Source: Microbacterium sp. zg-Y1090 (GTDB lineage Bacteria > Actinomycetota > Actinomycetes > Actinomycetales > Microbacteriaceae). Taken from it: 64,000 bases of DNA. Shown in pieces: positions 38,745-49,788 of this stretch; within the stretch, counting starts at the first letter, position 1; every line of letters starts with the position of its first letter. Under the pieces are notes generated by a model. It did no database searches and was not told the DNA's origin. It was given only the letters and a program-made list of their open reading frames with translations. The DNA lies in assembly GCF_030246945.1 (NCBI RefSeq), contig NZ_CP126742.1, forward strand, positions 1,550,001 through 1,614,000, in the 5' to 3' direction. The position numbers were made by a program, and so were the translations under genes.

Positions 38745-39871
38745 GCGGCGTACGCGCCCAACCGGATGAGCGGCACGATCCGCTCCTCCGCGGTGAGCGA
38801 GCCGTGCTGCCCGACCATGCGCTGCGATCCTTTGTCCGCCACCCGGTCGTCGTAGTACGCCACGCCTGCGCGCGCCGCCACGAGGACGTCGCCGATGCGC
38901 GGGAGCACCTCGGAGTCTGTCGGTCCGAACAGGCCCGCCTGCACGGCGTCATCGCGCCCCATCACCCAGGAGCGTCCGCTCTCGGCCGCCTGCCAGGCCG
39001 CCAGCACGGCGTCGGCCCGGCCGGGTTCCGCGTACAGGTGCAGCATCCGCGGCTCGCCGGCGATGACGCGCACATCGTCGACCAGTCCGTCGCCCTCCTG
39101 CAGCAGCAGGTGACGGTGCCGGGGGACGTCGACCATGCCGTGGTCCGCGGTGACGAGCACGCCGGTCCCCGATGCCGCCCGCCGCGTCAGCAGCCGGGCC
39201 GCGGCATCCACCCGTTCGAGCCCCGCGGACCACTCGTCCGACTCCCAGCCGTGACGGTGTCCGAGCGAGTCGAGCTCGGGCGCGTAGAGGTAGACCAGCG
39301 CGCCGGGGTGATCGGCGGCAAGCTCTGCCGCGCGTTCGACACGTTCGTCGAGATCGTCGGCGCCCACGAAGCGGCCGCCGCGGAGAATGGCCTCGGTGAA
39401 TCCGGTCGCGGCGTACTCGGAGCGCGTCACCACGAAGCACGGCCGGCCGGCGCGGTGCTCCCGCTCGAGGAGCGGCTCGGACCGCTGCCAGGTGAGCGGG
39501 TCGAGGCCGTGGGTCTCCCACCCCTTCAGCTGATTCGGCGCCTCGTCGGTGCCGGGGATGCGCAGCCGATACCCGACGATGCCGTGGGTGCCGGGACTCC
39601 GACCGGTCAGCAGGCTCGTCAGCGCCGCGGCCGTCGTACTCGGGAACACGGTGTGCGCGATGTCGCGCTTGGCCATCGCGCCGGCAAGGTACCGGGCGTG
39701 ACCTGCGCGGGCGGCGAGGTTGGCCCGGCCGAGGCCGTCGATGACGAACACGATCGCGCTCGACGCCGGCGGCAGCCAGTCGTCTGCGCCGTCCAGCGAG
39801 GCCAGCATGTGGGGCACGACACCGGTGAGGCTTCGGGCGCTCGGCGGGTCCGCGGGTAGGCTGAGAGGCAT
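38741..39871 (-). CDS. Alkaline-phosphatase-superfamily (NPP-type) protein
   Basis: A 376-residue nucleotide pyrophosphatase/phosphodiesterase-like metalloenzyme. [10 protein letters not shown] (first metal Asp), the nucleophile Thr in [26 protein letters not shown], the second-metal pair in [11 protein letters not shown], and TADHGMVDV with the last Asp/His are all present. No signal peptide is seen when the ATG at 39871 is used. The substrate is unknown. Its stop codon shares bases with the sepH stop (CCTAGG), and its 5' end faces parC. Confidence 0.85.
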   Translation of the reverse strand: MPLSLPADPPSARSLTGVVPHMLASLDGADDWLPPASSAIVFVIDGLGRANLAARAGHARYLAGAMAKRDIAHTVFPSTTAAALTSLLTGRSPGTHGIVGYRLRIPGTDEAPNQLKGWETHGLDPLTWQRSEPLLEREHRAGRPCFVVTRSEYAATGFTEAILRGGRFVGADDLDERVERAAELAADHPGALVYLYAPELDSLGHRHGWESDEWSAGLERVDAAARLLTRRAASGTGVLVTADHGMVDVPRHRHLLLQEGDGLVDDVRVIAGEPRMLHLYAEPGRADAVLAAWQAAESGRSWVMGRDDAVQAGLFGPTDSEVLPRIGDVLVAARAGVAYYDDRVADKGSQRMVGQHGSLTAEERIVPLIRLGAYAA

Positions 39872-39941
39872 CGCGGCCAGTCTCCCACACGGGATGCGCG
39901 GCCACTTCTCCCGCCCGTCACCCGAGGACGCATCTCCGTAC

Positions 39942-42410
39942 ATGGCTGCATCGCGCAAAGACCCCGCCCCCGCCGCCGCCCTCGTCGAACGCATCGAGGA
40001 TGTGGACGTCTCCACCGAGATGCAGGGCTCGTTCCTGGAGTACGCCTACTCGGTGATCTACTCCCGCGCCCTGCCCGACGCCCGCGACGGCCTGAAGCCC
40101 GTGCAGCGACGCATCCTCTACCAGATGGCCGAGATGGGCCTGCGCCCCGACCGCGGCCACGTCAAGAGCGCCCGCGTCGTCGGCGAAGTCATGGGAAAGC
40201 TGCACCCGCACGGCGACACCGCGATCTACGACGCCCTCGTCCGCCTCGCACAGCCCTTCGCGCTGCGCGTTCCGCTCGTCGACGGCCACGGCAACTTTGG
40301 CTCCCTCGACGACGGACCGGCCGCCGCCCGATACACCGAAGCCCGCCTCGCGCCGGCCGCCCTCGCCCTCACCGAGAGCCTCGACGAGGACGTCGTCGAC
40401 TTCATCCCCAACTACGACGGCCAGTTCCAGCAGCCCGAGGTGCTCGCTGCGGCGTTCCCCAACCTGCTCGTCAACGGCACCACCGGCATCGCCGTCGGCA
40501 TGGCCACGAACATGGCCCCCCATAACCTCATCGAGGTGGTGGGCGCCGCCGTGCATCTGCTGGACAACCCCGATGCCACGCTCGAGGAGCTCATGGAGTT
40601 CGTGCCGGGGCCGGACCTGCCCGGCGGCGGCGTCATCGTCGGGCTCGACGGGGTGAAGGATGCCTACGCCACCGGCCGCGGCACGTTCCGCACGCGGGCC
40701 AAGGTGTCGATCGAATCGCTCGGTCCCCGCCGCACCGGCCTCGTCGTCACCGAGCTGCCGTACATGGTCGGTCCGGAGCGCGTGATCGAGAAGATCAAGG
40801 ACGCCGTCACCGCCAAGAAGCTCACCGGCATCGCCGACGTCGCCGACTTCACCGACCGCAATCACGGCCTGCGGCTGGTCATCGGCATCAAGACCGGCTT
40901 CGACCCGCAGGCGGTGCTGGCCCAGCTCTACCGACTCACGCCGCTGGAGGATTCCTTCGGCATCAACAACGTCGCCCTCGTCGACGGTCAGCCACAGACC
41001 CTCGGCCTGCGCGAGCTGCTGCAGGTGTACCTGCAGCACCGCATCCGCGTCGTCACCCGCCGCAGCCGCTACCGTCTGGCCCGACGCCAGGAGCGCCTCC
41101 ACCTCGTGGAGGGACTGCTGATCGCGATCCTCGACATCGACGAGGTCATCCAGGTCATCCGCGCGTCCGACGACAGCGACCAGGCTCGCACCCGCCTCAT
41201 GGATGTGTTCGACCTCTCGCAGGCGCAGGCCGAGTACATCCTCGAGCTGCGACTGCGCCGCCTGACGAAGTTCTCCCGCGTCGAGCTCGAAGCCGAGCGC
41301 GACCAGCTGAAGACCGAGATCGCCCACCTCGAGGAGCTGCTGGCCAGCGACGTGCTGCTGCGCGCGCAGGTCGCCCGCGAACTCGACGCCGCGGCCGAGA
41401 CGTACGGCACGCCGCGTCGCACGCTGCTGCTCAACGGCGGTCCGCCCGTGTCGGCGCGCTCGCGCGCGGCCGCCCCGGCCGACCTGCAGATCGCGGATTC
41501 GCCGTGTCGGGTGTTCCTCACGGCCACCGGCCGCATGGTGCGCGCCGACCTCACCGAGGACGCCCCCAACCGAGGCATCGTTCCTCCGGCACGACGCAGC
41601 AAGCACGATGCGATCCGTTCGAGCGTGGACACCACCACGCGCGGCGATCTCGGGGCCGTCACCAGCACCGGTCGTCTCGTGCGCTTCTCCCCCGTCGACC
41701 TGCCTTCGGTCCCGGGCAACTCCGTGCAGCCGGCGGCCGGCACGCGCGCCGACCAGTATCTGGGCCTTGCCGGCGGCGAGCACGTCGTCGCACTGGTTCC
41801 GCTGACCGATCAGCCTCCGGTGGCGCTCGGCACCGCGCAGGGCATCGTCAAGCGCGTGTCTCCAAGCGAGATCGGCACGAAGCACGACGTCGAGATCATT
41901 GCGCTGAAACCCGGCGACCGCGTCGTCGGAGCCGCACCCGCGCCCGACGACGCGACCCTGGTGTTCGTCACAACCGACGCGCAACTGTTGCGCTTCGACG
42001 CGGCCGCCGTGCGTCCGCAGGGGCGGACGGCCGGCGGCATGGCCGGCATCCGTCTCGCTGACAAGCAGCAGGTGGTCTACTTCGGGGCCGTCGCCGCGGG
42101 CAGCGAAGACGAGGCCGTCGTCATCACGATCGCCGACACGTCGCAGACCCTCACCGGCACGGATGCCGGCAGCGGCAAAGTGACCGCCTTCAGCGAGTAC
42201 CCCGCGAAGGGTCGCGCGACCGGCGGTGTGCGCGCGCAGCGCTTCTTGAAGGGCGAGGACACTCTCTCGCTCGCATGGGTCGGTGTCGAGCCGCGCGCGG
42301 TCGGACCCGACGGCGCCGTCCGCGCGCTTCCCGACCCCGGCGCCAAGCGAGACGCGTCAGGTCAGCCGTTGGCCGACGTCGTGGGCGCAGTGGGCACCGT
42401 CGTCGCCTAA
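39942..42410 (+). CDS. parC: DNA topoisomerase (type IIA) subunit A, ParC-type
   Basis: An 822-residue type IIA topoisomerase A subunit. [10 protein letters not shown] is at about 49-58, the catalytic tyrosine is Y131 in [10 protein letters not shown], and a coiled gate and a beta-pinwheel C-terminus follow. The C-terminus lacks a clear gyrase-box, so topoisomerase IV (decatenation) is favoured over gyrase; the convergent B subunit lies 1.4 kb away. Actinobacteria with two A/B pairs have gyrAB near the origin. The ATG at 39942 starts the conserved protein; an upstream extension overlaps the divergent phosphatase. Confidence 0.88.
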   Translation: MAASRKDPAPAAALVERIEDVDVSTEMQGSFLEYAYSVIYSRALPDARDGLKPVQRRILYQMAEMGLRPDRGHVKSARVVGEVMGKLHPHGDTAIYDALVRLAQPFALRVPLVDGHGNFGSLDDGPAAARYTEARLAPAALALTESLDEDVVDFIPNYDGQFQQPEVLAAAFPNLLVNGTTGIAVGMATNMAPHNLIEVVGAAVHLLDNPDATLEELMEFVPGPDLPGGGVIVGLDGVKDAYATGRGTFRTRAKVSIESLGPRRTGLVVTELPYMVGPERVIEKIKDAVTAKKLTGIADVADFTDRNHGLRLVIGIKTGFDPQAVLAQLYRLTPLEDSFGINNVALVDGQPQTLGLRELLQVYLQHRIRVVTRRSRYRLARRQERLHLVEGLLIAILDIDEVIQVIRASDDSDQARTRLMDVFDLSQAQAEYILELRLRRLTKFSRVELEAERDQLKTEIAHLEELLASDVLLRAQVARELDAAAETYGTPRRTLLLNGGPPVSARSRAAAPADLQIADSPCRVFLTATGRMVRADLTEDAPNRGIVPPARRSKHDAIRSSVDTTTRGDLGAVTSTGRLVRFSPVDLPSVPGNSVQPAAGTRADQYLGLAGGEHVVALVPLTDQPPVALGTAQGIVKRVSPSEIGTKHDVEIIALKPGDRVVGAAPAPDDATLVFVTTDAQLLRFDAAAVRPQGRTAGGMAGIRLADKQQVVYFGAVAAGSEDEAVVITIADTSQTLTGTDAGSGKVTAFSEYPAKGRATGGVRAQRFLKGEDTLSLAWVGVEPRAVGPDGAVRALPDPGAKRDASGQPLADVVGAVGTVVA

Positions 42411-42443
42411 CTTCTCCCGGTTCGTTGCGAGACCCCGCGGTGC

Positions 42444-42630
42444 GTTGAGCGAGCGCAGCGAGACGAAACGCCCGTGCACTACCCTCCCGCGGCCCGTTGA
42501 GCGGGCGCAGCGAGACGAAACGCCCGTGCCCACCCTCCCTCGGCCCGTTGACCGAGCGCAGCGAGACGAAACGTCGACACGTGCACTACCCCTCCCGCGG
42601 TGCGTTGAGCGAGCGCAGCGAGACGAAACG
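42444..42630 (+). repeat. Four copies of a 27-bp intergenic repeat after parC
   Basis: Copies at 42444-42470, 42496-42522, 42547-42573 and 42604-42630 begin GTTGAGCGAGCGC and end GAGACGAAACG, with 0-1 mismatches. Spacers are 24-30 bp and C-rich. All point in the direction of parC transcription. The unit has only short self-complementarity (CGTT/AACG ends). The 281-bp gap contains no other feature except the start of the GIY-YIG gene region. Confidence 0.9.
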
Positions 42631-42691
42631 ACGCCCCGAACCCTGTGGAATCCGCGTCTCGCAGCCCACCGCAACCGCGTACCGTCACGAC

Positions 42692-42985
42692 ATGCCCCAC
42701 GTGTACATGCTCGAATGCGCGGACGGCACGCTCTACGTCGGAAGCACGATCGACCTCGAGCGCCGCCTCGCGCAGCATGCGGCGGGCGAGGGCGCCGCCT
42801 ACACGCGGCGCAGGCTTCCGGTCACCCTCCGTTGGTATGCCGAGTTCGCCCGGATCGAAGACGCCTTCCAATGGGAGAAGAGGCTCCAAGGGTGGAGCCA
42901 TGCGAAGCGCCTCGCCTTCGCGGCGGGCGGACTTGATGCCGTGCGCGGCTGGAGCGCGCGGGAGCGGCGTGAGCGAAAAGGGTGA
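42692..42985 (+). CDS. GIY-YIG nuclease-domain protein (YhbQ-like)
   Basis: A 97-residue single-domain GIY-YIG protein. HVYMLECADGTLYVGSTID (residues 3-21) is the GIY...YIG core, R-rich LERRLAQHAAGEGAAYTRRR holds the catalytic Arg and His region, and the glutamate is in DAFQWEKRLQGW. This is the small UvrC-like class (YhbQ/UPF0213), whose substrate is uncertain. The last residues (SARERRERKG) run into the next repeat block. It is bordered by repeats on both sides. Confidence 0.88.
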   Translation: MPHVYMLECADGTLYVGSTIDLERRLAQHAAGEGAAYTRRRLPVTLRWYAEFARIEDAFQWEKRLQGWSHAKRLAFAAGGLDAVRGWSARERRERKG

Positions 42986-42988
42986 CCG

Positions 42989-43062
42989 CGTTTCGTCTCG
43001 CTGCGCTCGCTCAACGACCGGTGGGTGCGTCCAGCCGCTTCGTCTCGCTGCGCTCGCTCAAC
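42989..43062 (-). repeat. Two inverted-orientation copies of the 27-bp repeat
   Basis: Copies at 42989-43015 and 43036-43062 carry the same unit as after parC but on the minus strand, 20 bp apart. They lie between the stops of the two convergent GIY-YIG-like genes, in the orientation of the minus-strand one. Confidence 0.9.
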
Positions 43063-43089
43063 GACCGGGGGTGGAGTGGCCGCGACACG

Positions 43090-43482
43090 TCACCGGTTCA
43101 GCCGCCTGCGGTAGTCCTCCAGCGACTGGACGATCGAGTCGGTGACATCTCCGGGTTCTTCCGCCGCCTCAGCTCCCCCGGACAGGCGCGAGATCAGGTT
43201 CTCCTTCGCCGCCCGGCGGTCGACGCCCTCAGGGATCACCCAGGCGAGGACATCGAAATCCCGATGCGCGTACTCCGGCACCGTCGCCCGGACGCGTCCG
43301 AGCTGCGGATCGTCGCTCTCCAGGTGCAGATGCGCGCGCAACTCGGGATCGAAGCCGGTAGCGCCGACGTAGGCCACCTCTCCCGTGCGGGTATCGACCC
43401 AGATGTAGAGCCACGACCCGGTCGGCTGAACGCCTCCCTGGCGGATAGTGAGGATGCGGGCAGGGCTGAGGGGCATGGACAC
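43090..43482 (-). CDS. GIY-YIG-like small protein
   Basis: A 130-residue protein whose WLYIWVDTRTGEVAYVGATGFDPE segment (about 24-47) resembles the GIY-YIG core (YIW ... YVG), followed by an HLHLESDD histidine region. EGVDRRAAKENLISRL could supply the distal glutamate. It is more diverged than its neighbour and the activity is uncertain. The start is GTG 43482 or ATG 43476; neither has a clear ribosome site. Repeats border both ends. Confidence 0.65.
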   Translation of the reverse strand: MSMPLSPARILTIRQGGVQPTGSWLYIWVDTRTGEVAYVGATGFDPELRAHLHLESDDPQLGRVRATVPEYAHRDFDVLAWVIPEGVDRRAAKENLISRLSGGAEAAEEPGDVTDSIVQSLEDYRRRLNR

Positions 43483-43514
43483 ACCCTATTGACGGATGCC
43501 GGCTGGGCGCGGCG

Positions 43515-43766
43515 CGTTTCGGCTCGCTGCGCTCGCTCAACGACCGGAGGTCGGACACGGGCGTTTCGTCTCGCTGCGCTCGCTCAACGACCGGAGGGCG
43601 GACACGGCGCGTTTCGGCTCGCTGCGCTCGCTCAACGACCGATGGTCGGACACGGCGCGTTTCGTCTCGCTGCGCTCGCTCAACGACCGATGGTCGGACA
43701 CGGGCGTTTCGTCTCGCTGCGCTCGCTCAACGACCGGTGGGCGGGCATGGCCGTTGCTCGCTCAAC
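43515..43766 (-). repeat. Tandem array of the 27-bp repeat downstream of parE
   Basis: Five full copies start at 43515, 43562, 43610, 43658 and 43705, a 47-48 bp period; a 12-bp truncated copy sits at 43755-43766. Spacers are near-identical (GACCGATGGTCGGACACGG-like) and contain a GACC-n3-GGTC hairpin, so the whole 47-bp unit is repeated. The orientation follows parE, whose stop is 13 bp away. Translated, the array reads RFVSLRSLNDR-type repeats, but there is no sign that it is expressed as protein. Confidence 0.9.
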
Positions 43767-43778
43767 GACCGGAACGGG

Positions 43779-45860
43779 TCAGGCGTCGATGCGCTCGCGG
43801 GCGAGTCGGTCGCTGGAGTCGACGATGAACTCGCGGCGCGGGGCGACGTCGCTGCCCATCAGCAGTTGGAAGACGTTGTTCGCCGCGTCGGCGTCCTGCA
43901 CGCGCACGCGACGCAGCGTGCGTCCGGCCCGGTCCATCGTGGTGGTCGCGAGCTGATCGGCATCCATCTCGCCGAGGCCCTTGTACCGCTGGATCGGCTC
44001 CTGCCAGCGCTTGCCAGACTTGGTGAGCTTGGCCAGCAGCGCGTGCAGCTCGGCCTCGCTGTACGTGTAGATGGTCTCGTTCGGCTTCGACCCGGGGTTC
44101 ATCACGATGACGCGGTGCAGCGGCGGCACGGCGGCGTAGACGCGGCCCTCCTCGATCAGCGGACGCATGTATCGGAAGAACAGGGTGAGCAGCAGCGTAC
44201 GGATGTGAGCGCCGTCGACGTCGGCGTCGCTCATCAGGATGATCTTGCCGTAGCGCGCCGAGGCGAGGTCGAACGAGCGACCGGAGCCGGCGCCGATCAC
44301 CTGGATGATCGCCGCGCACTCGGCGTTGGAGAGCATGTCGCTCACTGACGCCTTCTGCACGTTGAGGATCTTGCCGCGGATCGGCAGCAGCGCCTGGTAC
44401 TCGCTGTTGCGCGCATGCTTGGCCGTGCCGAGGGCCGAATCGCCCTCGACGATGAACAGCTCCGACTGCTCCACGTCGTTCGTGCGGCAGTCGGCGAGCT
44501 TGGCCGGGAGCGACGAGGATTCCAGCGCGTTCTTGCGCCGCTGGGTCTCCTTGTGGGTGCGCGCCGAGATACGCGCCTTCATCTCCGAGACGACCTTGTC
44601 GAGCACCAGCGCGGTCTGTGCCTTGTCATCGCGCTTGCTCGACGCGAACCGGGCGGCCAGCTCGCGGGTCACGACGTTCGCGACGATCTGGCGCACCGCG
44701 GGCGTGCCCAGGATCTCCTTGGTCTGACCCTCGAACTGCGGTTCGGCGAGCCGCACCGTGAGCACAGTAGTCAGCCCGGCGAGGATGTCGTCCTTCTCCA
44801 GCTTGTCGTTGCCGACCTTGAGGCGGCGGGAGTTCTGCTCGACCTGCGCGCGCAGCACCTTCATCAGGCCCTGCTCGAAGCCCTGCTGGTGCGTGCCACC
44901 CTTGGGGGTGGCGATGATGTTCACGAAAGAGCGCGTCACCGTGTCGTAGCCCGTGCCCCACCGCAGAGCGATGTCCACGACGCACTCCCGCTCGACGTCG
45001 GTCGGGATCATCGCGCCGGTCGGCTGCAGCACGGGCACCGTCTCGGTGAACGTGCCGGTTCCGGTCAGACGCCACACGTCGGTGACGGCCGCGTCGGGTG
45101 CCAGGAACTCCGCGAACTCGGAGATGCCCCCGTCGAAGCGGTAGCTGGTCTCGACCGGCTCCTCCCCCGCGGGCACGGCGCGCTCGTCACGGATGACGAT
45201 CTCGAGGCCCGGGACGAGGAACGCCGTCTGACGGGCACGCTGCACGAGCTCGTCGAGGTTGAAGGCGGCATCCTTCGTGAAGATCTGCCGGTCCGCCCAG
45301 TACCGGATGCGCGTGCCGGTGACACCCTTCGGCGCCTTGCCGGCCACGCGCAGTTCGCTGGCGTTCTGAAACGGCGAGAAGTCGGCGTCGGGAGTCGGGC
45401 CGGAGAACACCCCGGGCTCGCCCCGGTGGAACGACATCGCCCACGTCTTGCCGCCCCGATCCACCTCGACGTCGAGGCGCTCCGACAGCGCGTTGACCAC
45501 CGAGGCACCGACACCGTGGAGGCCGCCCGAAGCCGCGTACGAGCCGCCGCCGAACTTGCCGCCGGCGTGCAGCTTGGTGAGCACGACCTCGACACCCGAC
45601 AGGCCCGTGCGCGGCTCGATGTCGACCGGGATGCCACGCGCCCGGTCACGCACCTCGACGCTGCCGTCGGCGTACAGGATGATCTCGATGCGGTCGCCGT
45701 GGCCTCCGAGGGCCTCGTCGACGGAGTTGTCGATGATCTCCCAGAGGCAGTGCATGAGGCCACGGGAGTCGGTCGAGCCGATGTACATGCCGGGGCGCTT
45801 ACGGACGGCCTCGAGGCCCTCCAGCACCTGGAGATGATGGGCGGAGTACTCGGCGGTCAC
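43779..45860 (-). CDS. parE: DNA topoisomerase (type IIA) subunit B, ParE-type
   Basis: A 693-residue ATPase subunit. The GHKL ATP site is in EIIDNSVDEAL and GGLHGVGASVVNALS, the transducer domain follows, and the TOPRIM metal motifs are EGDSALG and DADVDGAHIRTLL. A large TOPRIM insert is absent, as in ParE. GTG 45860 gives the family-typical start AEYSAHHLQVLEGLEAVRK; the longer open frame upstream is not supported. It converges on parC, and the two probably form topoisomerase IV, although a second gyrase-like pair cannot be excluded. Confidence 0.9.
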   Translation of the reverse strand: MTAEYSAHHLQVLEGLEAVRKRPGMYIGSTDSRGLMHCLWEIIDNSVDEALGGHGDRIEIILYADGSVEVRDRARGIPVDIEPRTGLSGVEVVLTKLHAGGKFGGGSYAASGGLHGVGASVVNALSERLDVEVDRGGKTWAMSFHRGEPGVFSGPTPDADFSPFQNASELRVAGKAPKGVTGTRIRYWADRQIFTKDAAFNLDELVQRARQTAFLVPGLEIVIRDERAVPAGEEPVETSYRFDGGISEFAEFLAPDAAVTDVWRLTGTGTFTETVPVLQPTGAMIPTDVERECVVDIALRWGTGYDTVTRSFVNIIATPKGGTHQQGFEQGLMKVLRAQVEQNSRRLKVGNDKLEKDDILAGLTTVLTVRLAEPQFEGQTKEILGTPAVRQIVANVVTRELAARFASSKRDDKAQTALVLDKVVSEMKARISARTHKETQRRKNALESSSLPAKLADCRTNDVEQSELFIVEGDSALGTAKHARNSEYQALLPIRGKILNVQKASVSDMLSNAECAAIIQVIGAGSGRSFDLASARYGKIILMSDADVDGAHIRTLLLTLFFRYMRPLIEEGRVYAAVPPLHRVIVMNPGSKPNETIYTYSEAELHALLAKLTKSGKRWQEPIQRYKGLGEMDADQLATTTMDRAGRTLRRVRVQDADAANNVFQLLMGSDVAPRREFIVDSSDRLARERIDA

Positions 45861-46056
45861 AATCCTCAAGCCTATCCGCCGCCCCTGACAGCGCCCTCGC
45901 CGACACACACGCGTCGGATGACGAAGGCACCCAATGACGACCCGCATCGTACGCGCACAGCGAAATGTGCCCGGATCTCGGCATGATCCCGGCATCCGCG
46001 TGGTTGTATGAGATGAGTCTGCAACCAGTAGCGAGACATCCCGAGGAGGCACCGAG

Positions 46057-46281
46057 ATGAGCATCACATCGACCCCGACCGACCAGACCGCCGTCCTCGA
46101 CTACCGCCTGACCGCGGCGGACCGGTGCGACTCCTGCGGAGCGCAGGCGTACATCGCCGCCGAGGTCAACGGCAGTGAACTGCTGTTCTGCGCCCACCAC
46201 GGTCGCAAGTACGAAGAGAAGCTGCGCGCTGTGGCGACCAGCTGGCACGACGAGACGGCCCGTCTGGCCGACGCCCTCTGA
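46057..46281 (+). CDS. DUF7455 small zinc-ribbon-like protein
   Basis: A 74-residue actinobacterial protein of the DUF7455 family. CDSCGAQAYIAAEVNGSELL and FCAHHGRKYEEKL form a Cys2/His-Cys knuckle that probably binds metal. GAGGAGG lies 8 nt before the ATG. It sits divergent from parE with 196 bp between them, a gap holding no other gene. Confidence 0.85.
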   Translation: MSITSTPTDQTAVLDYRLTAADRCDSCGAQAYIAAEVNGSELLFCAHHGRKYEEKLRAVATSWHDETARLADAL

Positions 46282-46360
46282 CCATCGGCCGACACGGCCG
46301 CCTGCGGTGCCCCGCCTAGACTGGCGGGGCACCGCTTTCTTCGTCCAGGGAGGACAATCC

Positions 46361-47386
46361 ATGGCCTCTGGTGGCCTCGCGCTCCAACACCGTCTCCGCG
46401 TTCTGCTGCAGCGCGCCCGCCGCATCGACGTCTCCTCGGTGACCGATCGGGCTCGCTTCACGGCGAAGGTGCACGGACGCAGCTACCCCGTGATGCTCGC
46501 GGACATGCTCTGGTCGGCGGCACGACACCGGGTCGGGTTCAACGACTACCTGGAGTTCGACTTCGCGATCCTCACGAAGGCCGAGCGCGCGACGTGGGTC
46601 ACCAGCCCCCTCGCTCTGGAACTGTCCAACCGCTACGACGACCCCGCGTACGTGCACCACTTCCACCACAAGGTGGACTTCAACAAGCGGTTCGACCGCT
46701 TCCTCGGCCGGGAGTGGCTGGAACTCGTTCCCGGCAACGCCGCCGAGCTCCAGGCGTTCGCCGAGCGGCATCCCGTGCTCATCGCCAAGGTGCCCGTGAG
46801 CAAGTCAGGTCTGGGGGTCCGCCGCTTCTACGCGTCCGAGGTGACCGATTGGGAGGCATTCCACGCCGAGCGACTCGCCGCCGGCGAGGTGCTGATCGAG
46901 GAGAAGATCGAGCAGCACCCCGACATCGCCGCGACCTGCCCCGGCACGGTGAACACCACGCGCGTCACCACGTTCGTCAAGGATGACGGAACGGTCGAGA
47001 TCATCAACATGGCGCAGAAGTTCGGGCGCGGCGAGGTCAGCGACCAGGGCGGTTTCGGGGGCTTCTACACGGTGCTCGACGAGAACGGCCATGCCCTCGG
47101 CAAGGGGTACGACATCCACGGCCACCTCTACGAGACGCATCCCGAGACCGGTTACCGCATCGCCGACTTCCAGCTGCCACTGATGGACGAGGTGCGGGCA
47201 CTCATCACCGAGGTCGCACTCGTGATCCCCGAGGTGCGGTACGTCGGGTGGGACATCGTCGTCGGACCGGATGCTCCACTGCTCGTGGAGGGCAACTGGG
47301 GCGCGGGCGTGTTCGAGAACAAGCCGACCGCCACCGGCATCCGCCACGGTCACCTGCCGCGCTACCGCGCCGCGATGGGCTTCTGA
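46361..47386 (+). CDS. ATP-grasp enzyme (sugar-transfer-associated type)
   Basis: A 341-residue protein resembling the sugar-transfer-associated ATP-grasp family found in surface polysaccharide loci. PVLIAKVPVSKSGLGVRRF (about 129-147) is the ATP-binding lysine strand, GEVLIEEKIEQHPDI the linker, NTTRVTTFVKDDG the purine/base strand, and WDIVVGPDAPLLVEGNWGAG the Mg-binding end with the Glu/Asn pair. GGGAGG lies 7 nt before the ATG. No polysaccharide genes lie near it, so its substrate is unknown. Confidence 0.78.
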   Translation: MASGGLALQHRLRVLLQRARRIDVSSVTDRARFTAKVHGRSYPVMLADMLWSAARHRVGFNDYLEFDFAILTKAERATWVTSPLALELSNRYDDPAYVHHFHHKVDFNKRFDRFLGREWLELVPGNAAELQAFAERHPVLIAKVPVSKSGLGVRRFYASEVTDWEAFHAERLAAGEVLIEEKIEQHPDIAATCPGTVNTTRVTTFVKDDGTVEIINMAQKFGRGEVSDQGGFGGFYTVLDENGHALGKGYDIHGHLYETHPETGYRIADFQLPLMDEVRALITEVALVIPEVRYVGWDIVVGPDAPLLVEGNWGAGVFENKPTATGIRHGHLPRYRAAMGF

Positions 47387-47396
47387 CCCGCGACAC

Positions 47397-47438
47397 GAAG
47401 AAGGCGGTCGCGAGAGGATTCTCGCGACCGCCTTCTTC
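47397..47438. terminator. Bidirectional terminator between the ATP-grasp and CofE-like genes
   Basis: An 18-bp perfect stem GAAGAAGGCGGTCGCGAG (47397-47414) pairs with 47421-47438 around AGGATT. The A-rich start and T-rich end suit both strands, and it sits between convergent genes. Confidence 0.88.
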
Positions 47439-47449
47439 GGTCGGCGTGG

Positions 47450-48162
47450 TCAGGCGTTGCGGACGATCCCCAGCGGGGTGGACTGATGCCCCTGCCCCAG
47501 CGGGTTGTCGCGCAGGATCCGCACGAGACGCGCCTCAGCGGCCTTGTCCAGCGTGGACCCGAGGATGTTGCCGCCGATGTCGTTGATGTCGACCACCGCG
47601 ACGTCGGCCGTGCCGCCGAGCATCTGCTTCAGGTGTGCGGCGACCTCGCGTGGGCGCTCGGGACCCAGCACGACCGCCTTGTTGTACGGCGGGATCGTGC
47701 CGCTCGTCGGTCCGTCGATCGCGCGGGCCTTGTCGCCGGCGATGCGGTAGAAGTCGCCCTTGCGGCCGAACGCCTTGGTCACCGCGGCGACAGCCGCGGC
47801 GAACAGGATGCGCGGCGTGCCGCACTCGCGCAGCGCCATCTCCATCGTCTCGGGCATGCCCAGACCGATGCCGTACGAGGTCTTGGTGACGTACTTCGAC
47901 AGGAACGTCGCGAGCTTGCGCGGCTTCACCGAATCGATGGGATACGACCGGCCCTGCGTGATCGCGACGATCTTCTCCGTGACGAACAGCAGATCGCCTG
48001 GGCGCACCACGTCGGCGGCGTACTCCCGCACGAACGTGTCGAGGTCGTCTCCGGGCATCACGACGCGCGTGCGGATCGGGATGCGTTCGAAGGTGCGGCC
48101 TTCCACCGTGACGGTGAGGGCCTTGCCGTCGTTGGGCACAGCCGACATCGGAACGTCGCCCA

Positions 48163-48163
<1 letters not shown>
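47450..48163 (-). CDS. CofE-like F420-0:gamma-glutamyl ligase family protein
   Basis: A 237-residue protein of the F420-0 ligase (CofE) fold. PGDDLDTFVREYAADVVRPGDLLFVTEKIVAI is the family N-terminal pattern, and KGDFYRIAGDKARAIDG and VVDINDIGGNILGS provide conserved metal/phosphate-site residues. CofE adds glutamate to coenzyme F420, but no F420 genes (cofC, cofD, fbiC) are in the window and many Microbacteriaceae are not known to make F420. The ATG shares its A with the rpoD stop (TGATG), so it is coupled to the sigma factor gene. Confidence 0.78.
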
Positions 48164-49575
<1,412 letters not shown>

Positions 49576-49788
49576 GTTTCGCCTTTCACCGAGGAATGAA
49601 CATCGGTTGGTTCTCGGACACTAGTAAGACCCTTGTCAAGTCCGCCGGGTCTCCGCGGAGGGAGCCACGATCGGTCGACAACGGGTCAGGTCCTTCATTG
49701 TCTCATACGTTCCTGACGCACCCCGACGGCGCGCACAAGAGTCGAACGCCGCCGCGCCGCCGCGCATTCCCGCTCGGACCGGACCCGG

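Noticed and set aside
43515..43766. CRISPR-like array: five evenly spaced 27-bp repeats
   Set aside because: The spacers are nearly identical to each other, the same repeat occurs in both orientations elsewhere in the locus, and no cas gene is present. It is a tandem repeat of a 47-48 bp unit.
43496..43828. A 110-aa frame of RFVSLRSLNDR repeats
   Set aside because: It is the translation of the intergenic repeat array; no ribosome site and no family, and it runs into the antisense end of parE.
45861..46067. A longer parE start 69 codons upstream
   Set aside because: The extension overlaps the promoter region and first codons of the divergent DUF7455 gene and is not like any type IIA B-subunit N-terminus; GTG 45860 gives the expected start.
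49600..49660. rpoD promoter at TTGACA ... TAGTGT upstream of the sigma gene
   Set aside because: The two boxes are only about 10 bp apart, too close to work as a -35/-10 pair, so no promoter was called.
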